A stretch of 64,000 nt of DNA, from NCBI GenBank assembly GCA_004565275.1, contig SDOX01000001.1, positions 1,002,947 to 1,066,946 on the forward strand, in the 5' to 3' direction. The stretch is from Nannochloropsis salina CCMP1776. Lineage: Eukaryota > Sar > Eustigmatophyceae > Eustigmatales > Monodopsidaceae. Under the pieces are notes generated by a model. The model searched no databases and was not told the DNA's origin. It saw only the letters and a program-made list of their open reading frames with translations. Position 1 is the first letter of the stretch, and every line of letters begins with the position of its first letter. Positions 35,983 through 45,334 of the stretch are shown piece after piece. Position numbers and translations under genes: made by a program.

Positions 35983-36517
35983 CGGCCTTGAATAAGTGAA
36001 AAGAATTGTTTTGCTCTCGGTCGTGCAACAGCGTATCAGCTTACCTTGAGCACACACCAAACACTCAAGGATTAAGTTTTGACTTGATTTCTTCTAGTAC
36101 TTCCACAGCCAATTTATTTCAAATAAGAAAAAGGACAGACTGATGAAAGGGGGAAAGAGGAGATTGAACAAAGGACACAGATTTTTTATTCCTGCTCCCG
36201 TGCAGTCGCCGAGTTTATTTGTTCCACAGGCTTGTCTGTTGTGCTGTATACTCGTCTTGTGACTCTGACAACTGTCCGTGGTCGCGTGCCTTGGTGCACA
36301 ACGTGTCGACCTGTGTCAACCCGTGACAATCACACTTTTTGCAGAAGGCCGTGGTCGCCGGTGTGTGAAGGGGTGTGTTGTTGTTTACTTGCTCCGTGTA
36401 TGTGGGGGAGCGTGCGTGCTACGCGTATGTCAGCAACCTAGTTGAATTTTCTCCTCCTCGTGACTACAATCAGGCTTAACAATTTCTGTCGCGTATGGAT
36501 ACGACCAAGAGAACAGA
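35983..36517. other. Intergenic, tandem orientation
   Basis: About 0.53 kb with the 3' end of UTP6 and the promoter of the next gene. A 69-codon frame at 36232-36441 has no support. Confidence 0.45.
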
Positions 36518-39034
36518 ATGGCTCTCAAAGTAATAAAAAATTTGTCTTCCCGTGCGCCGATGCCAGGTGCAGAATGGTACTTCGCACGCGCAGTCATTCT
36601 GAGCCTCTCCATCTTGGTTTCTGGAAGTGAGGAAGGACAGCCCGAGAAGGTCGGAAGGTACATTAAAGGTCCGATAGCAACGTTGTTACTGGAAGAAGGA
36701 AAATTATGGCGCTGGATATACCACAAACTTGTCGGAGTTGGCCTTCTCCTCCTCCCCTATGTGTCTTATGTAAAGCGTATAATCATTGGTATCCTTCTTC
36801 GGTTCGAGGCTATCTGTGGTACTTGGCACGATATTGGTATGAGATACGGCCTGATACACGAAGAAAGAGAGAAATGGTGTAAAAACATAGCAGCTGGAGT
36901 GATTAGATTTTACATCACGTGCGGTGGGTTCTGGAATTCATATTCATCATTCGTGTTTGCTGTCCTAACGTTTCTTGGGGCGAGTAAGATCCGGAAGTGC
37001 AGGAAACAGACCCAGCAGAGGACTATAGATACGATGGTCGGTGATGATGTAGGACACGCACTTGGGACTGATATGTTTGAGCCAGAAAGTCGAAGCACGG
37101 AGCCGGATCGAATGGTGGAAGAAACGCTAGATTCCGACGAAGTCCGACATCTAGAGGAGCAAGAGCAGAAGCGGCGACATGCACTGGATACACTGCGGAA
37201 CAAACGACAAAGAAGTCTGCTCATAGCTCTTCGGGTAGCAGCAGCCAAGCGTGCAGCCGTAGAAGCGCAGGCTATGGTACGCACCTACTGGCGAAGTTGG
37301 CAGTTGCTACGCTGTCTCTACGTCGAAGAGCGAAACGAAGCTCAAGCGTGGAATGTGCGCGAATGGCGCTTGAAACAATGGTGGTATCAGTTCGATACGC
37401 ATTTTGAGGCTTTGACAGCGTGGGTGAACGGGCGCTCCCAGCCAGAGCCTCGAGGTTTCTCGACGTACTTGGACAGCACTCATTCAGGAGGCGACAGCCT
37501 GGCTTGCCTGTACAGTCGTCTCGCCCGAGCCTTAGGGCCTTGCAAGTACAAATGCATGTGGCCGAGCTTAGATGCCCAGATTGAGGATGTCCATCGCAAG
37601 TTGCAGTGGAAAGAATCTGCCGAGCTAGCGGCGCTGCGTTCTGAGATTTTGTGTCGCTACTGGCGCGATTGTGGGGTAGCCCGCCAGAGGATGTGGGGCC
37701 GAGGCCTGTGGGCAGTCTTGATGAGCAGTGGAGCGATCCGAGACTCCACGCCTCCTCTCCTGCAATATTGGACGCCGCAACCCCGAGAGGAGCTGCGTCT
37801 CCGGTCGCTGGTGCCGGTGAGCGTCAAGAAACAGTATGCCAGTGTAGACGTCGTGCATGCCGCAGAAATTCGGGCTTTAGGGCACGTCACCGCGACAACA
37901 ACCTTGAAATGGGGTGATCCAATGCACGTGCGTCTCTTCGGAGTGACCGTAGGAGCAGGGGGAGTAATGACTTTGAGTCCGACGCCGGACCTTCTGCGAG
38001 ACTGGCTAGATAGGTCGACGCGGGAAAAGCTAGCCAAGGTTGTATCCGCCAGCGTCAAGCTCCTTGAAGAGCGCCGGCTCCTGGAGGTTGAGCCAGTTCT
38101 CACCACAAGCGAACGGAAGCTTCGGAGACGCGTGCGAGCTCGGACGCTCAGATTCCTAACGGAGCAGGATTTAAATGCGCTGGAGATGGCAGCGGTCGAG
38201 GCGAGAGAGATTCTTCCTATGGAAAGCGAGCGATGGAAGCGACTCCTCCTGTCATGTCAAGCATTGCCCTCGGCAGTCGCTCAAGAATACGTGCGACGCC
38301 GCTGTGGGAGACGTACAGGTGTGTGTAAAGGAATGGGGGGAGGAGCCAGCACTCCGTGGCCACAAGCTTTGGAGATCCGTATGGAGCTCCATGGTCGCCC
38401 TCCACCCAAGCAGGCCCTCGCTTGCCATGTCCGCCTTCGCGCAAGTCTGCTGCTTTTGCAATATTCTTCGCAAAAAAATAAAATGATCAAGTCGGTTGCT
38501 ACCGATATAATTGGACCAGATAAAGGCCTGAGTAATCAGAGGGATGACGTGCGAAAGAATTCGGCCATAGGCTCGGTAAAGCTCGACACCGGTGTATCAT
38601 CTGGCGAAATTTACATAACATCAAAGATACATCATGTCCCCGAAAGCTCGACAGCATCAGATGACGTCTCCCTCTCGCACCTTTTCCACCCCCACGGCAC
38701 TGCATCATCCTCGCCTCCAGGCTCCGGTCTCAGGACACTATCACCTTCGCTCCTCAATCACTGGTCACGAAGAGCCAGACGTAAAACGAGGCTTCTTCTT
38801 GCATTTTATATCATAGGAGCGTATGGTATTCCAGCGTACGTGTTTTGTGTGTGGATTTGGCACGTATGCATGCAATGGACGAACGTCATCCAAGTGGATG
38901 AAAGAGATGCCGTCTTGATAGAACGGGGAAATGGCTCCAAAGCTCCTACCCTGGACGACGTGCTTCACTCGCTCCCCGACGTGGGCATAGAGGTATCCAA
39001 GACAATGGGCTGGCGTGATGAAAATGAATGCTAG
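36518..39034 (+). CDS. Unknown membrane protein (838 residues)
   Basis: Uninterrupted frame of 838 codons; I recognise no family. Hydrophobic segments near the N-terminus (around 70-100, LVGVGLLLLPYVSYV and IIIGILL; around 125-155, WNSYSSFVFAVLTFLGA) and one near the C-terminus (LLLAFYIIGAYGIPAYVFCVWIW) suggest a multi-pass protein with both ends near membranes. Between them lie about 550 soluble residues: an Arg/Glu-rich helical stretch (RHLEEQEQKRRHALDTLRNK) and a Trp-rich block (WRSWQLLR, EWRLKQWWYQFDTHFEALTAW), possibly coiled-coil. It runs convergently to the phospholipase gene with 280 bp between stops. The length and lack of stops make it a credible gene; function unknown. Confidence 0.7.
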   Translation: MALKVIKNLSSRAPMPGAEWYFARAVILSLSILVSGSEEGQPEKVGRYIKGPIATLLLEEGKLWRWIYHKLVGVGLLLLPYVSYVKRIIIGILLRFEAICGTWHDIGMRYGLIHEEREKWCKNIAAGVIRFYITCGGFWNSYSSFVFAVLTFLGASKIRKCRKQTQQRTIDTMVGDDVGHALGTDMFEPESRSTEPDRMVEETLDSDEVRHLEEQEQKRRHALDTLRNKRQRSLLIALRVAAAKRAAVEAQAMVRTYWRSWQLLRCLYVEERNEAQAWNVREWRLKQWWYQFDTHFEALTAWVNGRSQPEPRGFSTYLDSTHSGGDSLACLYSRLARALGPCKYKCMWPSLDAQIEDVHRKLQWKESAELAALRSEILCRYWRDCGVARQRMWGRGLWAVLMSSGAIRDSTPPLLQYWTPQPREELRLRSLVPVSVKKQYASVDVVHAAEIRALGHVTATTTLKWGDPMHVRLFGVTVGAGGVMTLSPTPDLLRDWLDRSTREKLAKVVSASVKLLEERRLLEVEPVLTTSERKLRRRVRARTLRFLTEQDLNALEMAAVEAREILPMESERWKRLLLSCQALPSAVAQEYVRRRCGRRTGVCKGMGGGASTPWPQALEIRMELHGRPPPKQALACHVRLRASLLLLQYSSQKNKMIKSVATDIIGPDKGLSNQRDDVRKNSAIGSVKLDTGVSSGEIYITSKIHHVPESSTASDDVSLSHLFHPHGTASSSPPGSGLRTLSPSLLNHWSRRARRKTRLLLAFYIIGAYGIPAYVFCVWIWHVCMQWTNVIQVDERDAVLIERGNGSKAPTLDDVLHSLPDVGIEVSKTMGWRDENEC

Positions 39035-39314
39035 GAGCATACTATTTGGACTTCGACTTTATACGAAGGTGTGATAAGATATTTCACGCTTGTACAAGAA
39101 TAATGCAAAGAATAATGGAAAGACATAAGAGAACAATTACGATTGAAAGACTGGACGGACAATGTAAGAACAAAGATGCACAAGCCTGTAAGGTTAGGGC
39201 AGAGGCCGGAGGTGGTTCTTTCTTTCTGCTCTTTCTTTCTTTCTACAAGAAAAACACACGCGGAAAGAGACCCTTTACAGGACAACAGTGTCTCGTCTTT
39301 GTCCTTCAACGACT

Positions 39315-41891
39315 TTACAATGGCTGCAGAAGAGCATCATTCTCTTGTCCCTCCTCGTTTGGCATGCCTCTGTCAGTGTCTACGGCCGATTTCTCACATT
39401 GGCGGCCTGCTCCATCCAGACCGTAGACCAGCTGAGTGATGAAGTATGCTACGTCGGGCGACGCAAAATAGCACGAATGCGAGGCAATGGATGAAACGTA
39501 CTCATTAATTTGTTCGGAGACCAGCTCTTGAAGCGCATAGTCCACACGGTGCCCGCTATTAATTTTTAGCGCGCTCACATCGGGCTTCCCCTCGGCTTGG
39601 AATTCGTCGTCATCCAGGGGTCGAGGCTTGCCATCCGTGGCATAGCTTGAATCAATCACAGATGAAGTACTAGCACTTTCGCTAAGAGATAGCATCTCCT
39701 GGTGCCCTCCAGCAGCAAGAGCTGGTTTTGCAGCGGTTAGACTCGAGAGAGAACCCAGCAGGCTTTTGGCGCCGGCAGAAACGCTCAAAGAAAGGGCTGA
39801 AAGCGATCCGGTCACGAGCCGTTTCTGTTCTCTAGCCTTGGTGACAAATGTCTTGCAGCCTGGACCTCCGTGATGTGGCACCAGAGCAGGGGGTAAGCTG
39901 GCAAGCGCTGATTGGAGGAGGGGCTCCAGGCGGTAGGCGACCGGGTCGAACGGGTGGAAGACGTTGAAAAAGCGCTTGGCGGTGGGAAAGCGGAACGAGG
40001 CAGACAATTCCTGCTCCCGCACGCAAAGGAACATGCCCACAGGTGAGCCTAGTGTCATGAAAAGGTCCACCGAGAAATCGAGCTGAGGAAAGGTGATGTT
40101 GGAGTCCGACGGGAGCAGGAAGGAGGCTTCCTCTTCCCGCGCTGATTTCTGATGGGCCAGCAGGTCGAAGAGGACGACTGAGCCAAGCGAGTGGCCGATG
40201 ACGGACACCTTTCTGTTGCCGTGGAAGCCCGGGTGGTGCTGGCAAAAAAGCTTGTAGGCCGCGTTGATCCGGGCAGCTACTGTGGCCACGATCTTTTGAC
40301 GGTAACGCGGGTTCATGTAAAGCAGGACATCCAACACGCAGTCGTTGGCGAGCTGCCGGAAGAGCGGCACGGTGTCCAAGGTCACGCGCTGGATGCGCCG
40401 CATCAGCTCTCCTTCGCCGTCCGCGTCACCACGCAAGGCGTCGAACCACTCGATGGGCAGGAACTCGGTTCGCGCCTTTTTCCCCGCGTGGACGTCCGTC
40501 TCCTTGTCGGTCTTCGGGAGGGTCTGTGCGTCCACCTGGTCACCAACCTTCCCTGGAAAAACCCCTCCTGCTGTCTCAACATGCCTCACGCGCTGCGCCA
40601 AGGCGTTGATTCGGAGCTGCTCGACCGAGGCGCGGAGGCTCAGCATGCCCTGCATACTGTTGGAGCTCCAGAGCTTCTCGCCGATCCCATGCACCACAAA
40701 GACCAGATGATCCGGCTCCCGATCCATACTATCGTCCTCCTCCTGCTCGTCGACTTCCAGAGGGGAAAGCGACGCGCCCTTCTTGGTTGCAGCCTCGTCC
40801 GAGGCCTTGGGGCGAGACGCTGTGGCCGGCACTTTCTCGTCCTCGTAGCCCCGCCTCAAAAGACGATTGTGAAGCACGCCGATGCCATAGGAAATCCGCT
40901 GCTGAACCATTTCGATTTCTACGCCTGGTAGCGTGGCCACCGTGAAGGCGGAGGCCGAGGGAGCGGGCACGGACGAGCTTTCCCCCAGGCCCGCCTGTTT
41001 CTCCTCCTGACTTCCTGCCCCCGGCACATCCTTGACAGTGACTACCACTTTGTGGACCTTGTCAGCCAACTCTACCTCCTTCCGCAGCAGCACATGCTTG
41101 CCGCTCCCGCTCCCGCTGGTCGAAGCCGACCGACTGAGAGCGGCTCCGTCCTCTGAGGCGGAGGGAGCTCTTGCCTCTGCGTCCCGAGGGGAGGTCTCTA
41201 GAAACGAGCCTGCCGACAACGATCGCACACTTTCATCCAAGGCCGCTTGGTACATTTCTTCGATGGCGGCCGCGTCACTTTCTTCGTAAGGAACATAACC
41301 GCCTGAGCCCGGAAGGCTCGTCGCGGGTTTGCTAAACCAGGAAGCCCGCAGAACCTTTCGTACGTCCTTGTCCCAATACACTGCACGCAGTTGACGGTCT
41401 CTGATGTCAACCTGGTACCGTCCTCCCTCCACCAACACGGGGACTTCCGCATCTGTACCGTCGCTTGTTGTGGCCAAAGCCGTCAAGGCTTTTTCCAAGG
41501 CCGCGTTGTCACGTTTGCGGAACGGCGTCCACCCTCTTCCTGATTTGACGCTGTCTTGCTTCAGCCAATAATAGGACAAAGGTTCTGCTGCTTTAGCGCA
41601 CGATTCGTTCGCGAGCTTCTGAGCTTCGGCCATCTCTCGGAAAGGATTGCCCAAGGAGGCAGTGGCCGTGAGAGTGGAAGAGGATGCCTGAGGGGCAGAC
41701 ATGACAACCAGGATGATGGCTAGGCCGAGAAGGCGCCCAGCCGAGGGAATAGGATGTGCGCGAAAAGAGGGCTTGGAGGGCGCAATCGTAGCACAACCTT
41801 TTGAAATATGAGGAAGAAACGACGAAATGTTGGGCAGTGGAACATGAGTAATTCTCGGCGCGGAACAAAGTTCTCGGAGGAGTACCCTCAC
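39315..41891 (-). CDS. DDHD-domain phospholipase A1 (PA-PLA1/SEC23IP-like)
   Basis: Intracellular phospholipase A1 family (DDHD1/DDHD2), acting on phosphatidic acid or other lipids at ER/Golgi-related membranes. Single exon, 858 residues. A WWE-like front (YYWLKQDSVKSGRGWTPFRK) is followed by HLVFVVHGIGEKLW (about 390), the lipase elbow GHSLGS with nucleophile S568, then the DDHD region with DLFMTLGSPVGMFLCVRE, FNVFHPFDPVAYRLEP and HRVDYALQE, ending near CYFASPDVAYFI. Acidic Ser-rich linkers separate the parts. The extreme N-terminus is hydrophobic (LLGLAIILVVMSAP), which could be a signal anchor, or translation may begin at that internal Met. Its 5' end is 73 bp from a divergently transcribed DUF423 gene. 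Family assignment is firm; lipid substrate is inference. Confidence 0.92.
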   Translation of the reverse strand: MRVLLRELCSAPRITHVPLPNISSFLPHISKGCATIAPSKPSFRAHPIPSAGRLLGLAIILVVMSAPQASSSTLTATASLGNPFREMAEAQKLANESCAKAAEPLSYYWLKQDSVKSGRGWTPFRKRDNAALEKALTALATTSDGTDAEVPVLVEGGRYQVDIRDRQLRAVYWDKDVRKVLRASWFSKPATSLPGSGGYVPYEESDAAAIEEMYQAALDESVRSLSAGSFLETSPRDAEARAPSASEDGAALSRSASTSGSGSGKHVLLRKEVELADKVHKVVVTVKDVPGAGSQEEKQAGLGESSSVPAPSASAFTVATLPGVEIEMVQQRISYGIGVLHNRLLRRGYEDEKVPATASRPKASDEAATKKGASLSPLEVDEQEEDDSMDREPDHLVFVVHGIGEKLWSSNSMQGMLSLRASVEQLRINALAQRVRHVETAGGVFPGKVGDQVDAQTLPKTDKETDVHAGKKARTEFLPIEWFDALRGDADGEGELMRRIQRVTLDTVPLFRQLANDCVLDVLLYMNPRYRQKIVATVAARINAAYKLFCQHHPGFHGNRKVSVIGHSLGSVVLFDLLAHQKSAREEEASFLLPSDSNITFPQLDFSVDLFMTLGSPVGMFLCVREQELSASFRFPTAKRFFNVFHPFDPVAYRLEPLLQSALASLPPALVPHHGGPGCKTFVTKAREQKRLVTGSLSALSLSVSAGAKSLLGSLSSLTAAKPALAAGGHQEMLSLSESASTSSVIDSSYATDGKPRPLDDDEFQAEGKPDVSALKINSGHRVDYALQELVSEQINEYVSSIASHSCYFASPDVAYFITQLVYGLDGAGRQCEKSAVDTDRGMPNEEGQENDALLQPL

Positions 41892-41964
41892 GACTCCCAG
41901 CGAGCCCAGCTGACGACTCCCAGCCCAACCTCAAATGCCTCAGACACACACATAGGTGGGACAC
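41892..41964. promoter_or_regulatory. Very short bidirectional promoter region
   Basis: Only 73 bp separate the start codons of the DDHD phospholipase (minus) and the DUF423 gene (plus), so core promoters or 5' UTRs must overlap the coding regions or each other. No named motif is seen. Confidence 0.45.
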
Positions 41965-42557
41965 ATGGTCTTTCAGGCTCTAGGAGGGATTTCGATGGCC
42001 ACATCTGTGGGCCTAGGGGTGAGATGGGGGGCTGTGCATGGTGTACTTGAGAGTGTGTGGGTATCGATGCATCGGAACGGCCAGAAAGAGGTTTGATAGA
42101 GGGGAGGTTGTGAAAAACGGGAAGTTCAATTTTGTACTTCCGTCGTCAACCTGAGGGTTCCTTTTGTACCTGAACGACACGAACATAGGCATACGGCGCC
42201 CACGGGCTTGCATCTCGCTTGAAAGAGCTCGAAAAGGCACAGATCCCTCCTGCATCGACTACGGCCTCCCCCCAGGAGGTCTGGTCTCGGGCCAACGCGT
42301 ACCAGCAATTGCACAGTCTGGGTCTCCTACTGACCCCTCTACTCTCAGAGCCACACAGCAAGCTCCGTCCCCTAGCAGGGTTTTCTTTTGCCTCGGGCAT
42401 AGTCCTCTTCTCGGGGGGCTTGTACGCTGCAACGTGGACAGGAAACAGGCAACTCTCGTCGGGGGCGCCTTTTGGAGGGGTAGCGTTCATGATAGGATGG
42501 GTAGCACTTGCCGTGGCGAGACGGCGGCCGCCATCAATCCCTAAGCCCGCACTCTGA
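41965..42557 (+). CDS. DUF423/YgdD-type small membrane protein
   Basis: Small integral membrane protein of unknown role, related to bacterial YgdD. Exon 41965-42018 (MVFQALGGISMATSVGLG) joins exon 42189-42557 (AYGAHGLASRLKELEKAQ...) in phase, rebuilding the family's LGAFGAHGL signature across the intron. The rest carries the family pattern YQQLHSLGLLL, FASGIVLFSGGLYAATWTG and APFGGVAFMIGWVALAVA, i.e. four hydrophobic segments in 140 residues, the usual size. It is transcribed away from the DDHD phospholipase. The substrate or partner is unknown for the family. Confidence 0.88.
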
Positions 42558-42896
42558 TAACACGAGCTGCTTATGTTCGTCAAAAGTGTGCCTTTAAAAT
42601 GATGTATACCTCATTGCGTGCAATCGCACGGGCGAGCCCGATGTAAGAGACGCGCAGGACACCGCGCACAATATGAAAGGCGTGTGACATAAAAGCCTAC
42701 AATTATATCGCTTTCGATACACGACGTGATGAGAAATGTGCATCCGATCCAGTGCACGTTGCTCATGGCGGTAGGATCGTCAACCAGGGCGGGCGCCGAA
42801 GCGAAGGAGGGGGCGATCTTTTCAAGCGAAGAAGGAATCAGTCCGGACAATTACGTCTTTGCTGCAGGTATCCTTTAATTTTTTTCGCCTCTGCTC
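42558..42896. other. Convergent intergenic region
   Basis: 339 bp between the DUF423 stop and the PIG-X-like stop. Apart from a pyrimidine-rich run near 42880-42920, nothing is recognised. Confidence 0.45.
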
Positions 42897-44609
42897 TCAA
42901 TCTCTCTTTTTACCCGCTGGTTCGCTCCCCTCGTCCCGCTGCCTCTTCCCCCCACCCATCCTCTTCCCCTCCCTCCTCGCGCTCCCCGCCATGCCCACCA
43001 CCAGCAGCAGTAGGGCCCCAGTCGCTTCAGCGACAAGGGTGACCCATCCCACATACTCCCGCCTCCAGGCCTCGCCTGCTGGAACGCGAAGGGACAAAGC
43101 CGGGCCCAGAAGGAAGGGGGGGGGAAGAGGTTGCCAGTCGTCCCGGTCGAGCTGATGGATAGGGCGAGTCCAGAGCGAGGGGATGGGCGGGGAGAGGGAG
43201 ACGAAGGGGTGGGTGACGTTGAGGGACGGTAGCGGGTAGCGGAGATGCAACGGGAGTGAAAGGACGAGGGAGGAGGAGGGGACCAGGGAGGGGCAAGGGA
43301 GAAGGAAGGCGATGCAGTGCTGGGCGGAGTGGGAGTAGGGCAGCTCCACGTCCAGAGGTCCGGCGGCGGTGAGGAGGGAGGGCAAGGAACAGGGAGGGGA
43401 GGAGGAAGGAGACAAGGGGGAGGATGGGGAAAAGGGAGGCTCGAGAACGACGGTGTGGCGCTCTGAAAGCTCGTACGTGTCCACATATGCTCCCTGGGGG
43501 AGGTGGAAAACCACGAGGAGGGAGGAGGAAGTCCGCAGGGGGAGATTCGAATAGGAATACCGTATCTCGCGATGGAGACCGGGCGGACCGGGGGCAGTTA
43601 TGGAGAGCGAAATTTTGGGCGGGGGTGGGGAAGAAGAAGACGAGTCGGAGGAGGAAGAAGAGCGCAAGACCCTCGCCTGGACTGGGAGAGAGGCGCTGGA
43701 GGGGTCTGTAGCAAAGGCGGGGGAAGGGGGGTGATTGGACGAAAGCAGGGACGCGGTTAAGAGGTAGCCGAGTATTGAAGCGGTTCCTGGGTCTGCGTCT
43801 CCCTCCGGATCCTCCTCCTCTTCTCGCTGCGGGGCCGACCGAATGAGAAGGGGGAGCAGCCGATCCTCCTCCAAATCTACGGCCTCTGCCACGTGGTACC
43901 AGAGCAAGTCCTCCACCTCCTGATTTTTCTTTTCATTTTCCACTTCAGAACCTTCCCACATCAGTATGTTACCCCGCAAAGTGCGTTGCAGGGCCGTAGG
44001 GACGCGCGCGCATTGCTGGAAGAAGGGGAGGGAGGAAGATGTCTTCTGCTCGGCCGTCAATAAGCTCAAGAGGGGAAGAACCGAGGCATTCTGTACAAAC
44101 GACAATGAAGTGAAGGAGGAAGATGCGGCAGTTGAGGCAATAGATGCATGTTTGAGGGAGGGAGAGAACTCGAAGAAGAGATGCAAGCCTGGTGGGAGGG
44201 AAGTCCATGCCGGGGAGCAGGATGGGGAGAATGAGGGAGACGGAAGAGGTGTCGAAGACGCGCCGGGCGATGACGATGGGGATGGGGAGGGAGATGGAAA
44301 GGAGTGTGTGAAGGAAGAGGTGGCAGGGGGGGAAAGGGGTGAAGACGCGCGCGCCGACAAGTGCACAATGCCAAACCGAGACACGCCGCACCCTCCAAGG
44401 GCTGTCAGTTGACCAATAGATGGCAGACGTGCAGGAAAATCTTCTTGGCAAGAAAAGGATGAAGGACGTGAGGCTGCATCGCATGTCAAGGTGGTGGACA
44501 TCGAGATTAAGCGTGAACAGAGCAGAAGAAGCGGCACGGAGGTCCCTTGAGAGAAATAAAGCCTTCTTCTCCTCGTTCCTTTGCGCAGGCTGCCAGTCTC
44601 TACGGTCAT
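42897..44609 (-). CDS. PIG-X/PBN1-like subunit of GPI mannosyltransferase I
   Basis: ER membrane protein that stabilises the PIG-M/GPI14 mannosyltransferase in GPI-anchor synthesis. Single exon, 570 residues. The signature region is the C-terminal half: PGPPGLHREIRYSYSNLPL, FHLPQGAYVDTYELSER, LDVELPYSHSAQHC, and LPLHLRYPLPSLN. It ends in one membrane helix (WVTLVAEATGALLLLVVGMA) and a short basic tail. This matches mammalian PIG-X (lumenal domain plus one TM). The first 330 residues are Ser/Pro/Glu-rich with a weak hydrophobic start (SVPLLLLCSRLIS), making it about twice the length of human PIG-X. The minus-strand coding sequence is pyrimidine-rich, so the opposite strand shows many spurious open frames. 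Assignment rests on remembered motifs. Confidence 0.8.
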   Translation of the reverse strand: MTVETGSLRKGTRRRRLYFSQGTSVPLLLLCSRLISMSTTLTCDAASRPSSFSCQEDFPARLPSIGQLTALGGCGVSRFGIVHLSARASSPLSPPATSSFTHSFPSPSPSPSSSPGASSTPLPSPSFSPSCSPAWTSLPPGLHLFFEFSPSLKHASIASTAASSSFTSLSFVQNASVLPLLSLLTAEQKTSSSLPFFQQCARVPTALQRTLRGNILMWEGSEVENEKKNQEVEDLLWYHVAEAVDLEEDRLLPLLIRSAPQREEEEDPEGDADPGTASILGYLLTASLLSSNHPPSPAFATDPSSASLPVQARVLRSSSSSDSSSSSPPPPKISLSITAPGPPGLHREIRYSYSNLPLRTSSSLLVVFHLPQGAYVDTYELSERHTVVLEPPFSPSSPLSPSSSPPCSLPSLLTAAGPLDVELPYSHSAQHCIAFLLPCPSLVPSSSLVLSLPLHLRYPLPSLNVTHPFVSLSPPIPSLWTRPIHQLDRDDWQPLPPPFLLGPALSLRVPAGEAWRREYVGWVTLVAEATGALLLLVVGMAGSARREGKRMGGGKRQRDEGSEPAGKKRD

Positions 44610-45334
44610 TCTGGGATATTACCTCTTGTCGAGAAAGTGAAGTAGGTAATATTTCTCTGTGCGTGATACATGGTTGATGAGGAAGGGTGGAGGAGGTGGA
44701 CCGTGAGGCCTACTTGTAGGTTGTACAAAACGCGTGCGGCCATCCATGTATACACTTTATCTATTTCGCCAAATTTTGCAAGAGCAGGGAAGCAGTTGGG
44801 CATTCTTCATTCCGGTCTCGCACGAGTCGTGCACTAAAGGCTGTTCTTGTTTGAAGTGCCAATGTTACTCAGCGTCGAGCGCACAGAAGAAGGGATTGCA
44901 CGGGTCTCGGCGATGACCCGGGTCTTCGGAATTCCGGGCCAAGAAAGGCCTCGATACTCAGCCGTGCCAACAAACAAATGCAAATTTCCTCAATTGCCGG
45001 GCGATGGTGCGCTTCATGACTCGAGATGGAGGCCAATATCAACACGCGATTTCTGGATGGACAACTGTGTCTATAAGGCTGGAAAAAACGTTCGTGTCAA
45101 TTATTCTAAGCACACCAAAAGTTGTTTAAAGGGTTGGAGATGATCTACTCCGTTTCTTTTTTATTTATCTCTTATTTTTAGCTGCCACGTATTTAAATTT
45201 ATATCAATCTGAATTTATATCAATCATTTATTTGTTATGAGACACTTTGCAAGGGAGACCAATGGGGAATGATGAAGCAGAAAAAAAAGGCAGACTTGGC
45301 GAAGAGTTCTTTCGGCTTTCTCCCCTCTCACTTG
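44610..45334. other. Intergenic, tandem minus genes
   Basis: About 0.7 kb: PIG-X-like promoter and 3' flank of the oxygenase. A 98-codon plus frame (44847-45143) and an AT-rich run with a repeated TTTATATCAAT element (45190-45230) are visible; neither is identified. Confidence 0.4.

Noticed and set aside
43369-44412. Plus-strand frames opposite the PIG-X-like gene
   Set aside because: Purine-rich complement of pyrimidine-rich coding sequence; no domain.
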